Assembly: GCA_944393585.1 (NCBI GenBank)
Contig: CALYAR010000045.1
Location: 1 to 45,442, forward strand
Source of the DNA: an uncultured Clostridia bacterium
GTDB taxonomy: Bacteria > Bacillota > Clostridia > CALYAR01
Length of the DNA: 45,442 nucleotides
Reading direction: 5' to 3'
The notes beneath the pieces were generated by a model that was not told where the DNA came from, made no database searches, and saw nothing but the letters and a program-made list of their open reading frames with translations. This document shows positions 30,874-40,091 of the stretch, piece after piece; the stretch's first letter is position 1, and the number at the start of each line of letters is the position of its first letter. Both the position numbers and the translations under genes were made by a program.

Positions 30874-32544
30874 ATGAAACGTGAACATGCCGAGAGAATC
30901 ACAACTGAATACTTGAAACCCATATACGGTTTTGCACTGAAACGATGCGCTAATTTGCAGGATGCAGAGGATCTGACACAGGATATTGTCTTACGTGCGT
31001 TCCGTACGATGCTTGTTAGGGATGATTTGGATTCGCCTAAAAAATTCATTTGGACGATAGCACACAACGTTTTGGCCAATTACTATCGTGACAGGACAAA
31101 AACGACGCTCGGTGTTCCGATTGATGAACTTGCGGAGTTATTGCCGTCCCAAGATGACACGTCTGCAGAAAGCGTTGTAAATGAATCGATCGACCGTTTG
31201 CACCGTGAGATAGCCTATTTATCCAAAATGCAACGTCGCATTGTGATTGCCTACTATTTTGAAAATAAAAAGCAAGAAGTAATCGCAGAAGAACTCGATA
31301 TTCCTCTCGGCACAGTCAAGTGGCATTTGTTTGAAGCAAAAAAAGATTTGAAGAGAGGTATGGATACTATGAGACAGACAGGTGAACTCAAATTCAATCC
31401 AATCAAATTTGAACTGTGCGGAACCAATGGCTCTCCGGGAACAAAGGGCGCAAACCATAACTTCTTCCGAAGTGCTTTATCGCAAAATATTGTCTATGCT
31501 GTTTGGAAAGAGGATAAAACGATCAACGAAATTGCCGACTGCCTTGGCGTTTCCCCTGTATATGTAGAAAGCGAAGCAGAGTATCTTTCCGAATATGGAT
31601 TTCTCACCGAGAACAAAGGCAAATATCGCTGCAATATTTTGCTTGATGATCCAACAAATGAACTGATTTCGCTGCATGATGAAATGTATCAGCAAGCAGC
31701 AAAGCTCTTTGCAAATGAATTAATGCAAGAGTTGACTAACAGCGGGATTTTAAAGGATGAACGCATTATTTGCGGACAGACAGATCAACCGATTTCGCTG
31801 ACCGAATCCCCAAGAGCAGATGACAATTTTATCCTTTGGTCACTCGTGCCGTATATTGCCGCACTCAGCGGGGAGAGTCTGATGGAAAAAAGCATTTCCT
31901 TTGAGGAGGCGGCAACTGTCCGCCCGGATGGAGGACAGAATATATGTTATGCTTCTGTTATCAGCTCCGGCGTTAAAAAGCCTATGTATTTTGATAGTAT
32001 GAAACAGTGGAGTGGCCCCTGCTGGAATAGGAACGAGGATTATATTTTATGGCAGATCGACTCCGAATGGTCAGACAGACGGGTTGATGACAGCTATATT
32101 TCAAAAGCAAATCGTATTCTATCTATTTTATCAAAGTTAGATGGTTCGGTAAGTGATGAAAGTTATGCCTTTCTTGAGGAAACGGGAATCATGAGAACAA
32201 GAATGAACATCGATGGCAATAAGAGATGGTATAAATCCGTTTCTCAAGCTGTATGGCTTGAAAATACTGACATTAAAAATGAGCTCATTGCGATCGGTGA
32301 CCACATTAAAGAAAAATATTGGCATGAATTTGAGACACTGGAAGAACCTTTTGTGAAAGCAGTGCTTGATGAAACGCCGAAGCATCTTCACAAAATGCAG
32401 AAATACGGATTGCAATACACCTTCTTTTCCGACGGTTGGTTTATTCTTCATTGTATGAAGGAGCTTGTAAATAACGGAAAACTAAAACTTCCGACAGAGG
32501 CGCAGAAAAAATCACTCACAACAATAATTGTTCCAAATGTTTAA
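30874..32544 (+). CDS. ECF-like sigma factor with a long C-terminal extension
   Basis: A 556-residue cytoplasmic protein. Residues 1-170 are a sigma-70 family factor: region 2 (EYLKPIYGFALKRCANLQDAEDLTQDIVLRAF, then FIWTIAHNVLANYYRD) and region 4 (LSKMQRRIVIAYYFENKKQEVIAEELDIPLGTVKWHLFEAKKDLKRGM). A second helix-turn-helix-like block follows at about 225-255 (TINEIADCLGVSPVYVESEAEYLSEYGFL), and some 300 further residues form a Trp/Tyr-rich sensory-looking domain. No membrane segment or anti-sigma gene is near. The C-terminal part probably senses a ligand or protein partner; that is inference. ATG 30874 after AAGGAG is preferred over the GTG nine codons upstream. Similar fused factors recur in Clostridia, from memory. 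Confidence 0.85.
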   Translation: MKREHAERITTEYLKPIYGFALKRCANLQDAEDLTQDIVLRAFRTMLVRDDLDSPKKFIWTIAHNVLANYYRDRTKTTLGVPIDELAELLPSQDDTSAESVVNESIDRLHREIAYLSKMQRRIVIAYYFENKKQEVIAEELDIPLGTVKWHLFEAKKDLKRGMDTMRQTGELKFNPIKFELCGTNGSPGTKGANHNFFRSALSQNIVYAVWKEDKTINEIADCLGVSPVYVESEAEYLSEYGFLTENKGKYRCNILLDDPTNELISLHDEMYQQAAKLFANELMQELTNSGILKDERIICGQTDQPISLTESPRADDNFILWSLVPYIAALSGESLMEKSISFEEAATVRPDGGQNICYASVISSGVKKPMYFDSMKQWSGPCWNRNEDYILWQIDSEWSDRRVDDSYISKANRILSILSKLDGSVSDESYAFLEETGIMRTRMNIDGNKRWYKSVSQAVWLENTDIKNELIAIGDHIKEKYWHEFETLEEPFVKAVLDETPKHLHKMQKYGLQYTFFSDGWFILHCMKELVNNGKLKLPTEAQKKSLTTIIVPNV

Positions 32545-32618
32545 GAAAGGCTCTGTGAGAGTTCAAGTCCCTTTAAAAAATGGCAGAAGCTTCTTTTTAT
32601 CTCACCTTTACACATGAA

Positions 32619-32656
32619 AACCCGCTGGAATCAACGTTCCGGCGGGTTCCGTTTTT
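32619..32656. terminator. Bidirectional terminator between the sigma factor and restriction genes
   Basis: AACCCGC (32619-32625) pairs with GCGGGTT (32642-32648), extended by GGAA/TTCC; TTTTT follows on the plus strand and TTTTC on the minus strand. It overlaps the last codons of the restriction gene, so both convergent genes end here. Confidence 0.85.
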
Positions 32657-35621
32657 GCTCTAAGACTTCCTGGATGATTTGCTTTATTTGTTTATTGTTG
32701 ATCTGCTCCTCAAAAGAAATGGTATAACCATCCTGCGCAAGGGTTTCAAAAAAGAGGCGGGCGCATTCTATTTTAGCAGCTTCCGTGCCTTGAAGCTCTC
32801 CCTTGTTTTCGACGTCTTTCGTCTCGACGACAAGGTTCACTACCATTTCGCTGGAGGCTTTTTTGACAACGTACATAAAATCGGGGCTGTACATTTCCCC
32901 GGTAGTTGTGGGGATTGCAATGCTGCCCCGCGGGATCTTTCCATATACGACGACCTCTTTAATATCTGCGGTGAGATTGTTCTGCTCCAGCGGAGAGTCA
33001 TAGGTATAGGAATCGTATAGGTACTTTTCGCTCGGCGTGCCGGGCATTAATTTTGTTCCAATCCGCCCCTGTGAAATTTCGGGACGAGGCGTACCGTCCG
33101 AATAGGTAAGCGCGGTAGCTTTGGTAATTGCGCTGCTTTTTACATAGCGAATGCGGGATAGCAGCGCACGGGTTTTCCAGGCCTGAAACGCTGCACAGAA
33201 AGCGCTGACAGAGTTTTCGTTGAAATACCGCGCATCCACATTACCGTGTTTTTTCGCATATGCACACAGGGCCTGATGCAATATTGTAATCGGCAGATTG
33301 GTAATACGCATAATCCGCTTGAGAAATACATTGTACGCAATCGGCCTCATGATTGTGTACTGCACACCGGTTCCACGGGTGACTGCCATTTGATCTCCGT
33401 CATTTGTCACAATGTCCCGCGTACTGCTCATTACGACATCGGTAAAGATTTTAGAGTTCTCAAACAGCGATAATACAACCGACTCTAATTCTTCATTTAT
33501 GTCTGTGGCATAATACAGCAGATAACGCTGATTTAGACTCTCCCAAAGAGGACGGATTTCTTCGTACACTCCTTTGCGGATTCGAATCGGCTTTGGCTTG
33601 TTCCGGTTGCGGTCACGCACCTTGCCGGCAGAAATTCCTGCAGCAAATCCTGGATATTCTGCAAAAAATAAATCCCGGCTTTCCGGCTTAATGTTCATAT
33701 GCCGGTCAATATAGTGCTTATCATACAGAAGATCAAATAATTCGTCCGAAGTCAAACCCATTTGAGCTGCAACCTGGATCAGGCGTTCTTCGCTGATTGC
33801 AGAAGCCAGCGGGACCTCTCCGTTGATTTGTTCGACCAGGCGTTTGGCAAAATCAGCTTCAGTAAAGTCGACAATGTAATTAAGCTGAAATTCCTCATTG
33901 GAAACGCGGTTTCCGTTTTCATCCACGGGCAAACGCAGGCCGCGTCCAACTTCCTGCAGTTTGCTGTTTTCGCTTCCGCTGGATCGGAGTTTTGCAATGG
34001 TAAAGACGTTTGGATTGTCCCATCCTTCTTTCAGCGTCCACTTGGAAAACAGAAAGCGAAGCGTATAATAGCTCCCATCCTCGTTGCGAAATGAGAGCAG
34101 TTTCTTTTTGCCGTGCAGAATAATGTCGACTTCTTTGGCAATATTTTCATCGGAATCGCTGTTATCCTGAGAAAAATATCCGGCATGGCAGGCCGAAAGA
34201 TCAGCCAGGCTCGCTTCCAGATAAGCGCGGTATTCCACCTCATGTTCATTGAGCGAAGCCAAAACCAATTCAATTCGTTCTTTGAGCAGCTGTTCAAATT
34301 TCATGCGCAGGTATGGCAGCTTCCCATTTTCATCAGCACGGTAAGAGGTAATATCTTCAATAAAAAACAGTGCCAGCGTCTTTATTTTAAACATCCGATT
34401 GCAGAAATTTTCCCGCTCTGTCTCAAAATGACGATCCAACGCAAGACGCAGCATTTGCTCCTGATAGGACGTCATATAGATGTCAACATCCAGTTCCTCT
34501 CCTGTGGTTTTGACTACGCCGTTGGAAAATTCCACAGTAGAGGAAGCAATGGCATAAACAGAAATTCCTTCCAAGGCCTTGCTGATCATCGATAAGGAAT
34601 CCCCTGTTTTCAGTTTGTATAATTTTGTTGCTTCATCGCGTTTTTTATACTGCAGGGTAACGGAGTCTTTGCTGGCGATGGACATGATTTTGATCTTTTC
34701 CTCACGCTTTGAGACCGGCTCAAAATGCTCTTTTGCCACTCCCTTAATCAAGCCCTGGTTAAAGGATTCACAGGCGTTGAGGTCGTAGAGTAAATTCTGA
34801 TAATCTTTTACTGTTACTTTGTTTTTCCCCCGGCCATTGGTTATCTCGGGAAAAGTAGCGCCGAAGCGGATCAGGCACTGCGGACGGATTTCTTCCATAA
34901 TTGCCTTGAATGCCTTTTGCTCGCGGGAGAAGCGATGAGGCTCGTCGATGATGACGATGGGATAAGTAGCTCTGAGTGCGTCTAAAGGGCGGTAAAACCC
35001 TTCGATCCCATACCCGTAGTCATCCCGGGTAAGTAGTTTTGCACTGGTCAAAAGCTGCATATTAAACAGCAGGACATGGATTTTTCTGGTGTTTTGACAG
35101 GAGCCCTTTACAAAGTTGCTTACGGCGCCTGGAAAATATGCCCGTCCCTTTTTCTTGTTTTTCGGCGGTTCCAGGACATTGACTTCCAGCTCCGTTCCAT
35201 AGCCGCAGCCATCTGAAAAATGCCGGCGGACGTATTCATCTTGAAGAAACTGCGCCGTTCCCGCTTTAATGGCAAGAGAAGGGGTGACAATGATAAATTT
35301 GTTCATTCCAAAGCGCCGGTTCAGTTCAAAAATAGTTTTGGTATATACGTAGGTTTTTCCAGTGCCGGTTTCCATTTTAATATCCAGATTCAGACAATTT
35401 CCAATGGGAGCATTGCTCTGATAGGACAAAGGAAGGGGAGCCTGAATCCGGTGAATGTTAACGGGTAGCCTTGGATCGGTCAAAGATATTCTGGGGTTTT
35501 CAAAATATAGTTTTGGCGCAGAAATCTGAACGCCTTCCAAGGCCGCACAAATTGCGTCTACGGCCTTTTGCTGATGAGGGAGGTTTTGCTGCAAGAGTAT
35601 TTCCATGGTCATCTTCTCCAT
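32631..35621 (-). CDS. Type III restriction enzyme, Res subunit (helicase-nuclease)
   Basis: A 996-residue subunit that, with Mod, translocates along and cuts unmodified DNA. The superfamily 2 helicase has Walker A METGTGKT (83-90), Walker B IIDEPHRF at about 224-231 and motif VI VGRGLRLP near 590. The C-terminal nuclease is visible as SPDFMYVV followed by LVVETKD (about 924-947), the PD-(E/x)K catalytic pattern. Length is typical. Its start overlaps the mod stop (TAATG), the ATG at codon 6 being better spaced from GGAGA. It therefore depends on mod translation. No frameshift is seen, so the system appears functional. Confidence 0.93.
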   Translation of the reverse strand: MEKMTMEILLQQNLPHQQKAVDAICAALEGVQISAPKLYFENPRISLTDPRLPVNIHRIQAPLPLSYQSNAPIGNCLNLDIKMETGTGKTYVYTKTIFELNRRFGMNKFIIVTPSLAIKAGTAQFLQDEYVRRHFSDGCGYGTELEVNVLEPPKNKKKGRAYFPGAVSNFVKGSCQNTRKIHVLLFNMQLLTSAKLLTRDDYGYGIEGFYRPLDALRATYPIVIIDEPHRFSREQKAFKAIMEEIRPQCLIRFGATFPEITNGRGKNKVTVKDYQNLLYDLNACESFNQGLIKGVAKEHFEPVSKREEKIKIMSIASKDSVTLQYKKRDEATKLYKLKTGDSLSMISKALEGISVYAIASSTVEFSNGVVKTTGEELDVDIYMTSYQEQMLRLALDRHFETERENFCNRMFKIKTLALFFIEDITSYRADENGKLPYLRMKFEQLLKERIELVLASLNEHEVEYRAYLEASLADLSACHAGYFSQDNSDSDENIAKEVDIILHGKKKLLSFRNEDGSYYTLRFLFSKWTLKEGWDNPNVFTIAKLRSSGSENSKLQEVGRGLRLPVDENGNRVSNEEFQLNYIVDFTEADFAKRLVEQINGEVPLASAISEERLIQVAAQMGLTSDELFDLLYDKHYIDRHMNIKPESRDLFFAEYPGFAAGISAGKVRDRNRNKPKPIRIRKGVYEEIRPLWESLNQRYLLYYATDINEELESVVLSLFENSKIFTDVVMSSTRDIVTNDGDQMAVTRGTGVQYTIMRPIAYNVFLKRIMRITNLPITILHQALCAYAKKHGNVDARYFNENSVSAFCAAFQAWKTRALLSRIRYVKSSAITKATALTYSDGTPRPEISQGRIGTKLMPGTPSEKYLYDSYTYDSPLEQNNLTADIKEVVVYGKIPRGSIAIPTTTGEMYSPDFMYVVKKASSEMVVNLVVETKDVENKGELQGTEAAKIECARLFFETLAQDGYTISFEEQINNKQIKQIIQEVLEQKRNPPER

Positions 35622-37546
35622 TAATATCGAATATCAAAGTTAATGCGCAGATTTTTCTCTGTATCTTTTAGCCGCTTCAAATTGATTTGCAAAGCTTCCA
35701 GCTGTGTCCAGGTAAAACTGTAGCCAAACAGCACAACATTTTCCGGATTGAAGCATGCGTCCGTTTCATATCTTGTTATGATCGCTTCGATCGCCTTGTC
35801 GGATAGTTCCGGATCAGTCAAATACAAATGTTTTTTCATCCAATAGGCCCGATATCCGGCAAAATTCATTTCCTCAGCCGAAGCAGTAAACCCATATCCG
35901 TCCCGAACCAGCCATGTCGTTAAAACGGCTGATGTTCCGAATTCCTCTAAGACAGAGCTGTTACCGGATATGGCGCTGTCCTCTATGGAAAAACTCTCCA
36001 GCCTGTCCAGCGTACCGCTTGACGGCTCCGACAAGATATAGTGGCGGAATCCCAAATCGGCACCGGTTTGCGGATTCTCTTCCCGGATTTTTTGTGAAGC
36101 GCGGATGATCCGCTCCATTCCGATTTGATCCAAGGTATGAGGCCTGTTGTGTTTATCTAACAGCTCAACAATGGGAAGCCACTTTTCTTTCTCGCTTTTG
36201 GAAGCCGATTCGATCAAGGCGTCGATATCCTCCGGCAGCTGAACCAGAATGAAATGGCAGCTGCAATCGAGACCATAGCGAAGTGTAGATTCGGCAGTTG
36301 TTGCAGAACCGGCAAAAAAGTCGAGCACGATATCATCGTTCTTGACGTTTGCCAGTCCAATAATTGCGTCAATTAATTTTGTAGGCTTTGGATTGCTGAA
36401 AGCGTTTTTAAATCCAAACAGCTCCGACAGCTCGGCGCTGGCCAACTGATTGTTCCCAAATATCTCGCTGGGCCACCAATTGCAGGCGCATTGTCCCTCT
36501 TGCTCCCGCTCAAACTGAAAATATTTTTTTCGCGGCATTCCATCGCCGCCGCGGGGGAATACAATTCGATTGTCCGATAAGAGTTTTCGATAGGTATGTT
36601 CGTCTCCCATCCATTCTTCGTCTAACATTACACCGGTGGGAGTGGTAATGGTATACCGGGTTCCCGACTGATCAGAGCCTGATTTCCACGGTTTAGAGGC
36701 CCAGGGACCGCGGGGATCATTGTCTGGATTGGAAAATTCTCCTGTCAGCGCCAATTTTCCAACCCCTTTTTCTTTTAAAAACTGGCTGTCTTTGGAGTAT
36801 ACCAGAATGTGTTCAGCCACCAGACCGATTAATTTGGTTCTGTCGTTTGGCTGATTGCTCCGCCGTCTCCAGTGGATATGGCCCTCAAAATTTTCTTCTC
36901 CGAATATATCATCGCACAGGAGCTTTAAATTTGCCTGCTCGTTGTCGTCAATCGAGATAAAGATCACACCGTCTTTTTTCAGCAAGTCTTTAGCGAGCAG
37001 CAAACGCGGATATAGAAACATCAGCCAGGCAGAATGAGAGGCAGAATCCCGTTTGGTGAAATCCAGGATCCGTTTTGCCTCTGCTTCGCTGACGCTTAAT
37101 TTTTCCGAGAGTTCCTCTATGGTAAAATGAAAGTGATCGTGATATACAAAGCTATCCGATCCGGTATTATAGGGCGGATCAATATAGATGCACTTGACCT
37201 CACCGGTATAGGATTTCAGAAGGTGTTTGAGTGCATCCAAGTTATCCCCGCTGATGTAGATGTTTTCGCTTTTTTTGTTTTCCGGTTTTGCATTATGATC
37301 TTCATCCGGTATGATTACAGTGGTAGTATCCAGAGAGGCAAGCAGACGGGCATAATTCTTGCCTAAAAATTTCAACTCGTATCCTTCATTTGTGACGGTT
37401 ATATTTTTACTCAAACATTCCCGAAACCGCTCTAAATCAAAACTGCCGTCTTTTCGAAAACAGGAAGGGAAATTTTCCCGTAAAACAGCCATTTCCCGGC
37501 TGTTGGGTGCTGTCTTTTCATTGGCGGCGATGATATCTTTTATCAT
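35621..37546 (-). CDS. Type III DNA-adenine methyltransferase, Mod subunit
   Basis: A 641-residue methyltransferase and recognition subunit of the type III system. The catalytic motif DPPYNTG (123-129) precedes the S-adenosylmethionine-binding motif DFFAGSATT (about 409-417), the beta-class order for N6-adenine enzymes. Between them lies the variable region that reads the target site, which cannot be predicted here. The N-terminal 60 residues and C-terminal helical tail match Mod proteins. No homopolymer tract or long simple repeat that would cause phase variation was noticed. The ribosome binding site is a modest GGGAG before ATG 37546. Together with Res it forms a two-gene operon. Confidence 0.93.
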   Translation of the reverse strand: MIKDIIAANEKTAPNSREMAVLRENFPSCFRKDGSFDLERFRECLSKNITVTNEGYELKFLGKNYARLLASLDTTTVIIPDEDHNAKPENKKSENIYISGDNLDALKHLLKSYTGEVKCIYIDPPYNTGSDSFVYHDHFHFTIEELSEKLSVSEAEAKRILDFTKRDSASHSAWLMFLYPRLLLAKDLLKKDGVIFISIDDNEQANLKLLCDDIFGEENFEGHIHWRRRSNQPNDRTKLIGLVAEHILVYSKDSQFLKEKGVGKLALTGEFSNPDNDPRGPWASKPWKSGSDQSGTRYTITTPTGVMLDEEWMGDEHTYRKLLSDNRIVFPRGGDGMPRKKYFQFEREQEGQCACNWWPSEIFGNNQLASAELSELFGFKNAFSNPKPTKLIDAIIGLANVKNDDIVLDFFAGSATTAESTLRYGLDCSCHFILVQLPEDIDALIESASKSEKEKWLPIVELLDKHNRPHTLDQIGMERIIRASQKIREENPQTGADLGFRHYILSEPSSGTLDRLESFSIEDSAISGNSSVLEEFGTSAVLTTWLVRDGYGFTASAEEMNFAGYRAYWMKKHLYLTDPELSDKAIEAIITRYETDACFNPENVVLFGYSFTWTQLEALQINLKRLKDTEKNLRINFDIRY

Positions 37547-38246
37547 TTGTTTATCTCCCAGCTCTGGATATCCGGTTTGGAATCTGCTCTTTCTTGGAAA
37601 CAGCCGTTTCGCACATCACCTTCTTAGGTGACTGGAAACCGCTGAAGTATACTTCGTCCAAGTCATTATTTGCTTGGATCATTGAACGATAAGGAGCAGT
37701 TTTCTCATCCAGTTAATTAAATCTATTATATCATAAAATGGGGGAAGATTCAATGGAGGAGAGAGGGAAGAAAGGGAGAGTTTGTAGGAGAGACATTCCT
37801 GCTTATGACCCAAGCAGGGCCGTCTCAAATGCCAAATCGGAAGCAACGGCAGTAAGAGGGAGGGGTAGAAGGATAGGACGAATTAAATCATTGTAACGGA
37901 ATTAGCAGCAGAGATTAAATCGGTAGAGAAGGAAAAAGAGATTTGCGGATAATATTCGAAAGACACAGCAGCAATTTCTAATTCCTTTCACGTATTTCCT
38001 AAGTATTGAACCGTAAGATAGAGGGCCGAACCAAAAAAGCAAAACACGCATGGAACAAAATAAGACCTTTTTGCCGAAAATAATTCAGAAGGCACGAAAC
38101 GGCAAAAAGTATATTTTGAATTTCGCGCCTTCTGGTTCTATGATTATTCAATTATTTTTCACTGCAAATTTGCAGGGTTAACGAAATGGTGTAACAAAAA
38201 TAACCCCAACATTCGGCACACAGGAGCAATAATCCGGGAGATTTAA
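37547..38246. other. Intergenic stretch with interlocking hairpins; no supported gene
   Basis: About 700 bases. Near mod, TCCAAG/CTTGGA (about 37649-37672) could be an operator. From 37740 to about 37900 the plus strand is purine-rich with no credible gene. At 38067-38134 two stems compete: CTTTTTGCCG (38067-38076) with CGGCAAAAAG (38100-38109), and CAGAAGGC-x-CGAAA (38086-38099) with TTTCG-x-GCCTTCTG (38121-38134). The second, read on the minus strand, is followed by ATTATTTT and probably terminates the mannitol-phosphate dehydrogenase transcript. Confidence 0.55.
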
Positions 38247-39422
38247 TCAATTCGTTTCTGCAAGCAGCTCGTTATAATCGCTCACGATTTGCTTTGAGAG
38301 CGAACTTTCGGCACTCAGTTTGCAGTATTCTTCTATCGCAGCAAGGATGCCTTTCTCTTTGATATAATCCTGTATTTTCTGTGCGCTTTCATCGGCCGGC
38401 GGCGCAAACAGGAAGGCGGCCGCCGCCGCGGTTAAGATATGCTTTGCTTCGATCCCATGCTTTTTGCAAAGGTTTACGGCCCCGATCAGGCGGTCATTGG
38501 GAGAAAGCTTGCGGATGGGATCTTTTCCTACGCGTTCGATCGTATCTTTTAACATAACATTAGTAAAACGATCTAACAAATTATCGCGGCTGCTCTCAAT
38601 TTCAGATAAAGCAATTCCATGCTCTGCCGACAGTGCCTGAGCCGATTCCGTCATAGCCGCTTTTACATTGGCATAAATATCCGGATCTGCGATTGCTTCA
38701 TAAATATAAGTATAGCCCTTTAAATAGCCCAAATACGCTGTTGCAGCATGGCCTAAATTATGTAAGAACAGCTTCTTTTGAATATGATATTCAAATGGGG
38801 AAGAAGGGATCATCCCCACAATTTCCGGCATATCTCCTTTGATTGCATCCCGGTCGACAGGCAGCTCTTTGAAGGGTTCTGCACAAGCAGTTAAAATATT
38901 GCCGTTTTGCATTTCGGGGGATACTGCCGGCACCATCCGGCCAATGGATGCCTCAACCAGACCAATCGTTTGATCAAACAGGTTTTTTTCCTCGTCTGTT
39001 AATTCTTCTTTGACCATTTTTTCCAAATATCGATTCGCATCGATCATATTTTCACATATAATGATATTGAGCGGGGTCAGATTACCTTCAGACCACCGTT
39101 TGCGGAATCCAGCTACCAGGGGTCCTACAATTCTGGGCAGAATATTGACTCCTACGGCCGTTGCCATTACATCTGCCTGGGCTATCGCTGCTGCTACAGC
39201 CTCAATATCAGTGCCATTGACGCCGCTGACGTTGGCTACAGCAATTTCCTGTGTCCCCTGATTGGACACGAGCTTGACAGGATAACCTCCGTCGGAATTC
39301 AATTTGTTGATAATGTCCATGTTGACATCGACAAAGGAAGTCCAAAAGCCAGATTCGTAAAACAGCTGACCGATGAATCCTCTGCCGATATTACCGGCTC
39401 CATACATAACTGCCTTTTTCAT
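38247..39422 (-). CDS. mtlD: Mannitol-1-phosphate 5-dehydrogenase
   Basis: A 391-residue NAD-dependent dehydrogenase converting mannitol 1-phosphate to fructose 6-phosphate. The N-terminus MYGAGNIGRGFIGQLF is the nucleotide-binding loop of the family; IICENMIDAN and VGMIPSSPFEYHIQKKLFLHNLGHAATAYLGYLKG (about 205-239) contain the catalytic Lys and the conserved NxGHA. The length matches MtlD; the related longer fructuronate/altronate dehydrogenases are less likely. No mannitol phosphotransferase genes are visible within the window, so it could be a stand-alone gene. The ribosome binding site is AAGGAG. A -35/-10 pair lies at 39472-39500. Confidence 0.93.
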   Translation of the reverse strand: MKKAVMYGAGNIGRGFIGQLFYESGFWTSFVDVNMDIINKLNSDGGYPVKLVSNQGTQEIAVANVSGVNGTDIEAVAAAIAQADVMATAVGVNILPRIVGPLVAGFRKRWSEGNLTPLNIIICENMIDANRYLEKMVKEELTDEEKNLFDQTIGLVEASIGRMVPAVSPEMQNGNILTACAEPFKELPVDRDAIKGDMPEIVGMIPSSPFEYHIQKKLFLHNLGHAATAYLGYLKGYTYIYEAIADPDIYANVKAAMTESAQALSAEHGIALSEIESSRDNLLDRFTNVMLKDTIERVGKDPIRKLSPNDRLIGAVNLCKKHGIEAKHILTAAAAAFLFAPPADESAQKIQDYIKEKGILAAIEEYCKLSAESSLSKQIVSDYNELLAETN

Positions 39423-39471
39423 AATGATATCTCCTTACTTGTTTTGTTTGAAACGATCAAAATCAAGTTTC

Positions 39472-39500
39472 ATTTTATCATTATATTTGGTTTTTGTCTA
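39472..39500 (-). promoter_or_regulatory. Sigma-A promoter of mtlD
   Basis: Minus-strand TAGACA (39500-39495), 17 bases, TAAAAT (39477-39472). Confidence 0.65.
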
Positions 39501-39615
39501 TATTTTTGTTACATAATTTTTATAAAATATCAAACCAACAAGAAATTAATATTTTTTAAAATAGTGGAGAATTTTATAAATTTTGTGAATAAATTGTAAA
39601 AAAAATACTTTTTTG

Positions 39616-39644
39616 TTGACTCATATCGTAAATAGTGATAGAAT
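39616..39644 (+). promoter_or_regulatory. Sigma-A promoter of the AbrB-like gene
   Basis: TTGACT (39616-39621), 17 bases, TAGAAT (39639-39644). The divergent gap to mtlD is strongly AT-rich, a possible site for AbrB-type binding. Confidence 0.75.
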
Positions 39645-39707
39645 TAGCATGTAAAAAGGTATTTTTTGCAAGAACTGTGTAATTTTTTTATGGGAGGATG
39701 TAGAAAA

Positions 39708-39947
39708 ATGAAATCGACAGGAATTGTACGGCAAGTTGATGATTTGGGAAGAGTCGTAATTCCGATTGAGCTCCGCAGAACAATGGGAATCTCGGAAAAA
39801 GACTCGATGGAAATCTATGTTGACGGTGATACGATTATTTTGAAGAAGTATGAACCGGCATGTGTATTTTGCGGAAATGCGAAAGATGTTTTCGTATTCA
39901 AAGGGAAAAATATCTGTCCGCAATGCATCAAAGAATTGAATTCTTAA
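39708..39947 (+). CDS. AbrB/SpoVT-family transition-state regulator with zinc-finger tail
   Basis: A 79-residue DNA-binding protein. Residues 1-50 are an AbrB swapped-hairpin domain (STGIVRQVDDLGRVVIPIELRRTMGI, DSMEIYVDGDTIILKKY). Residues 55-79 contain a CVFC...CPQC pair, a probable zinc-binding tail found in clostridial AbrB relatives. In Bacillus, AbrB represses post-exponential and sporulation genes; a similar role here is inference. ATG 39708 is chosen because it follows GGGAGG and begins the domain; the frame open upstream lacks such a site. It is transcribed alone from a sigma-A promoter and ends at a strong terminator. Confidence 0.92.
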   Translation: MKSTGIVRQVDDLGRVVIPIELRRTMGISEKDSMEIYVDGDTIILKKYEPACVFCGNAKDVFVFKGKNICPQCIKELNS

Positions 39948-39969
39948 TTTGAGTTTGATTCATTTTAAG

Positions 39970-40000
39970 CAGCGCCTATTTGGAAATAGGCGCTGTTTTT
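39970..40000 (+). terminator. Intrinsic terminator of the AbrB-like gene
   Basis: CAGCGCCTAT (39970-39979) pairs with ATAGGCGCTG (39986-39995), followed by TTTTT. Confidence 0.92.
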
Positions 40001-40091
40001 ATGAAAAAATGATTTCGATCAAAGAAAAAGTGAAATATCATGAGACTCCATATTTCATTTTGGATAGAATGGAATATGGGAGGTATGAAAA

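Noticed and set aside
32550-32600. tRNA-like fragment (GAGAGTTCAAGTCCC) after the sigma factor gene
   Set aside because: T-loop-like sequence only; stem does not pair well and no acceptor, D or anticodon arms are present.
37738-37896. 52-codon Arg-rich plus-strand frame in the mod-mtlD gap
   Set aside because: No ribosome binding site before ATG 37738; composition reflects a purine-rich tract.
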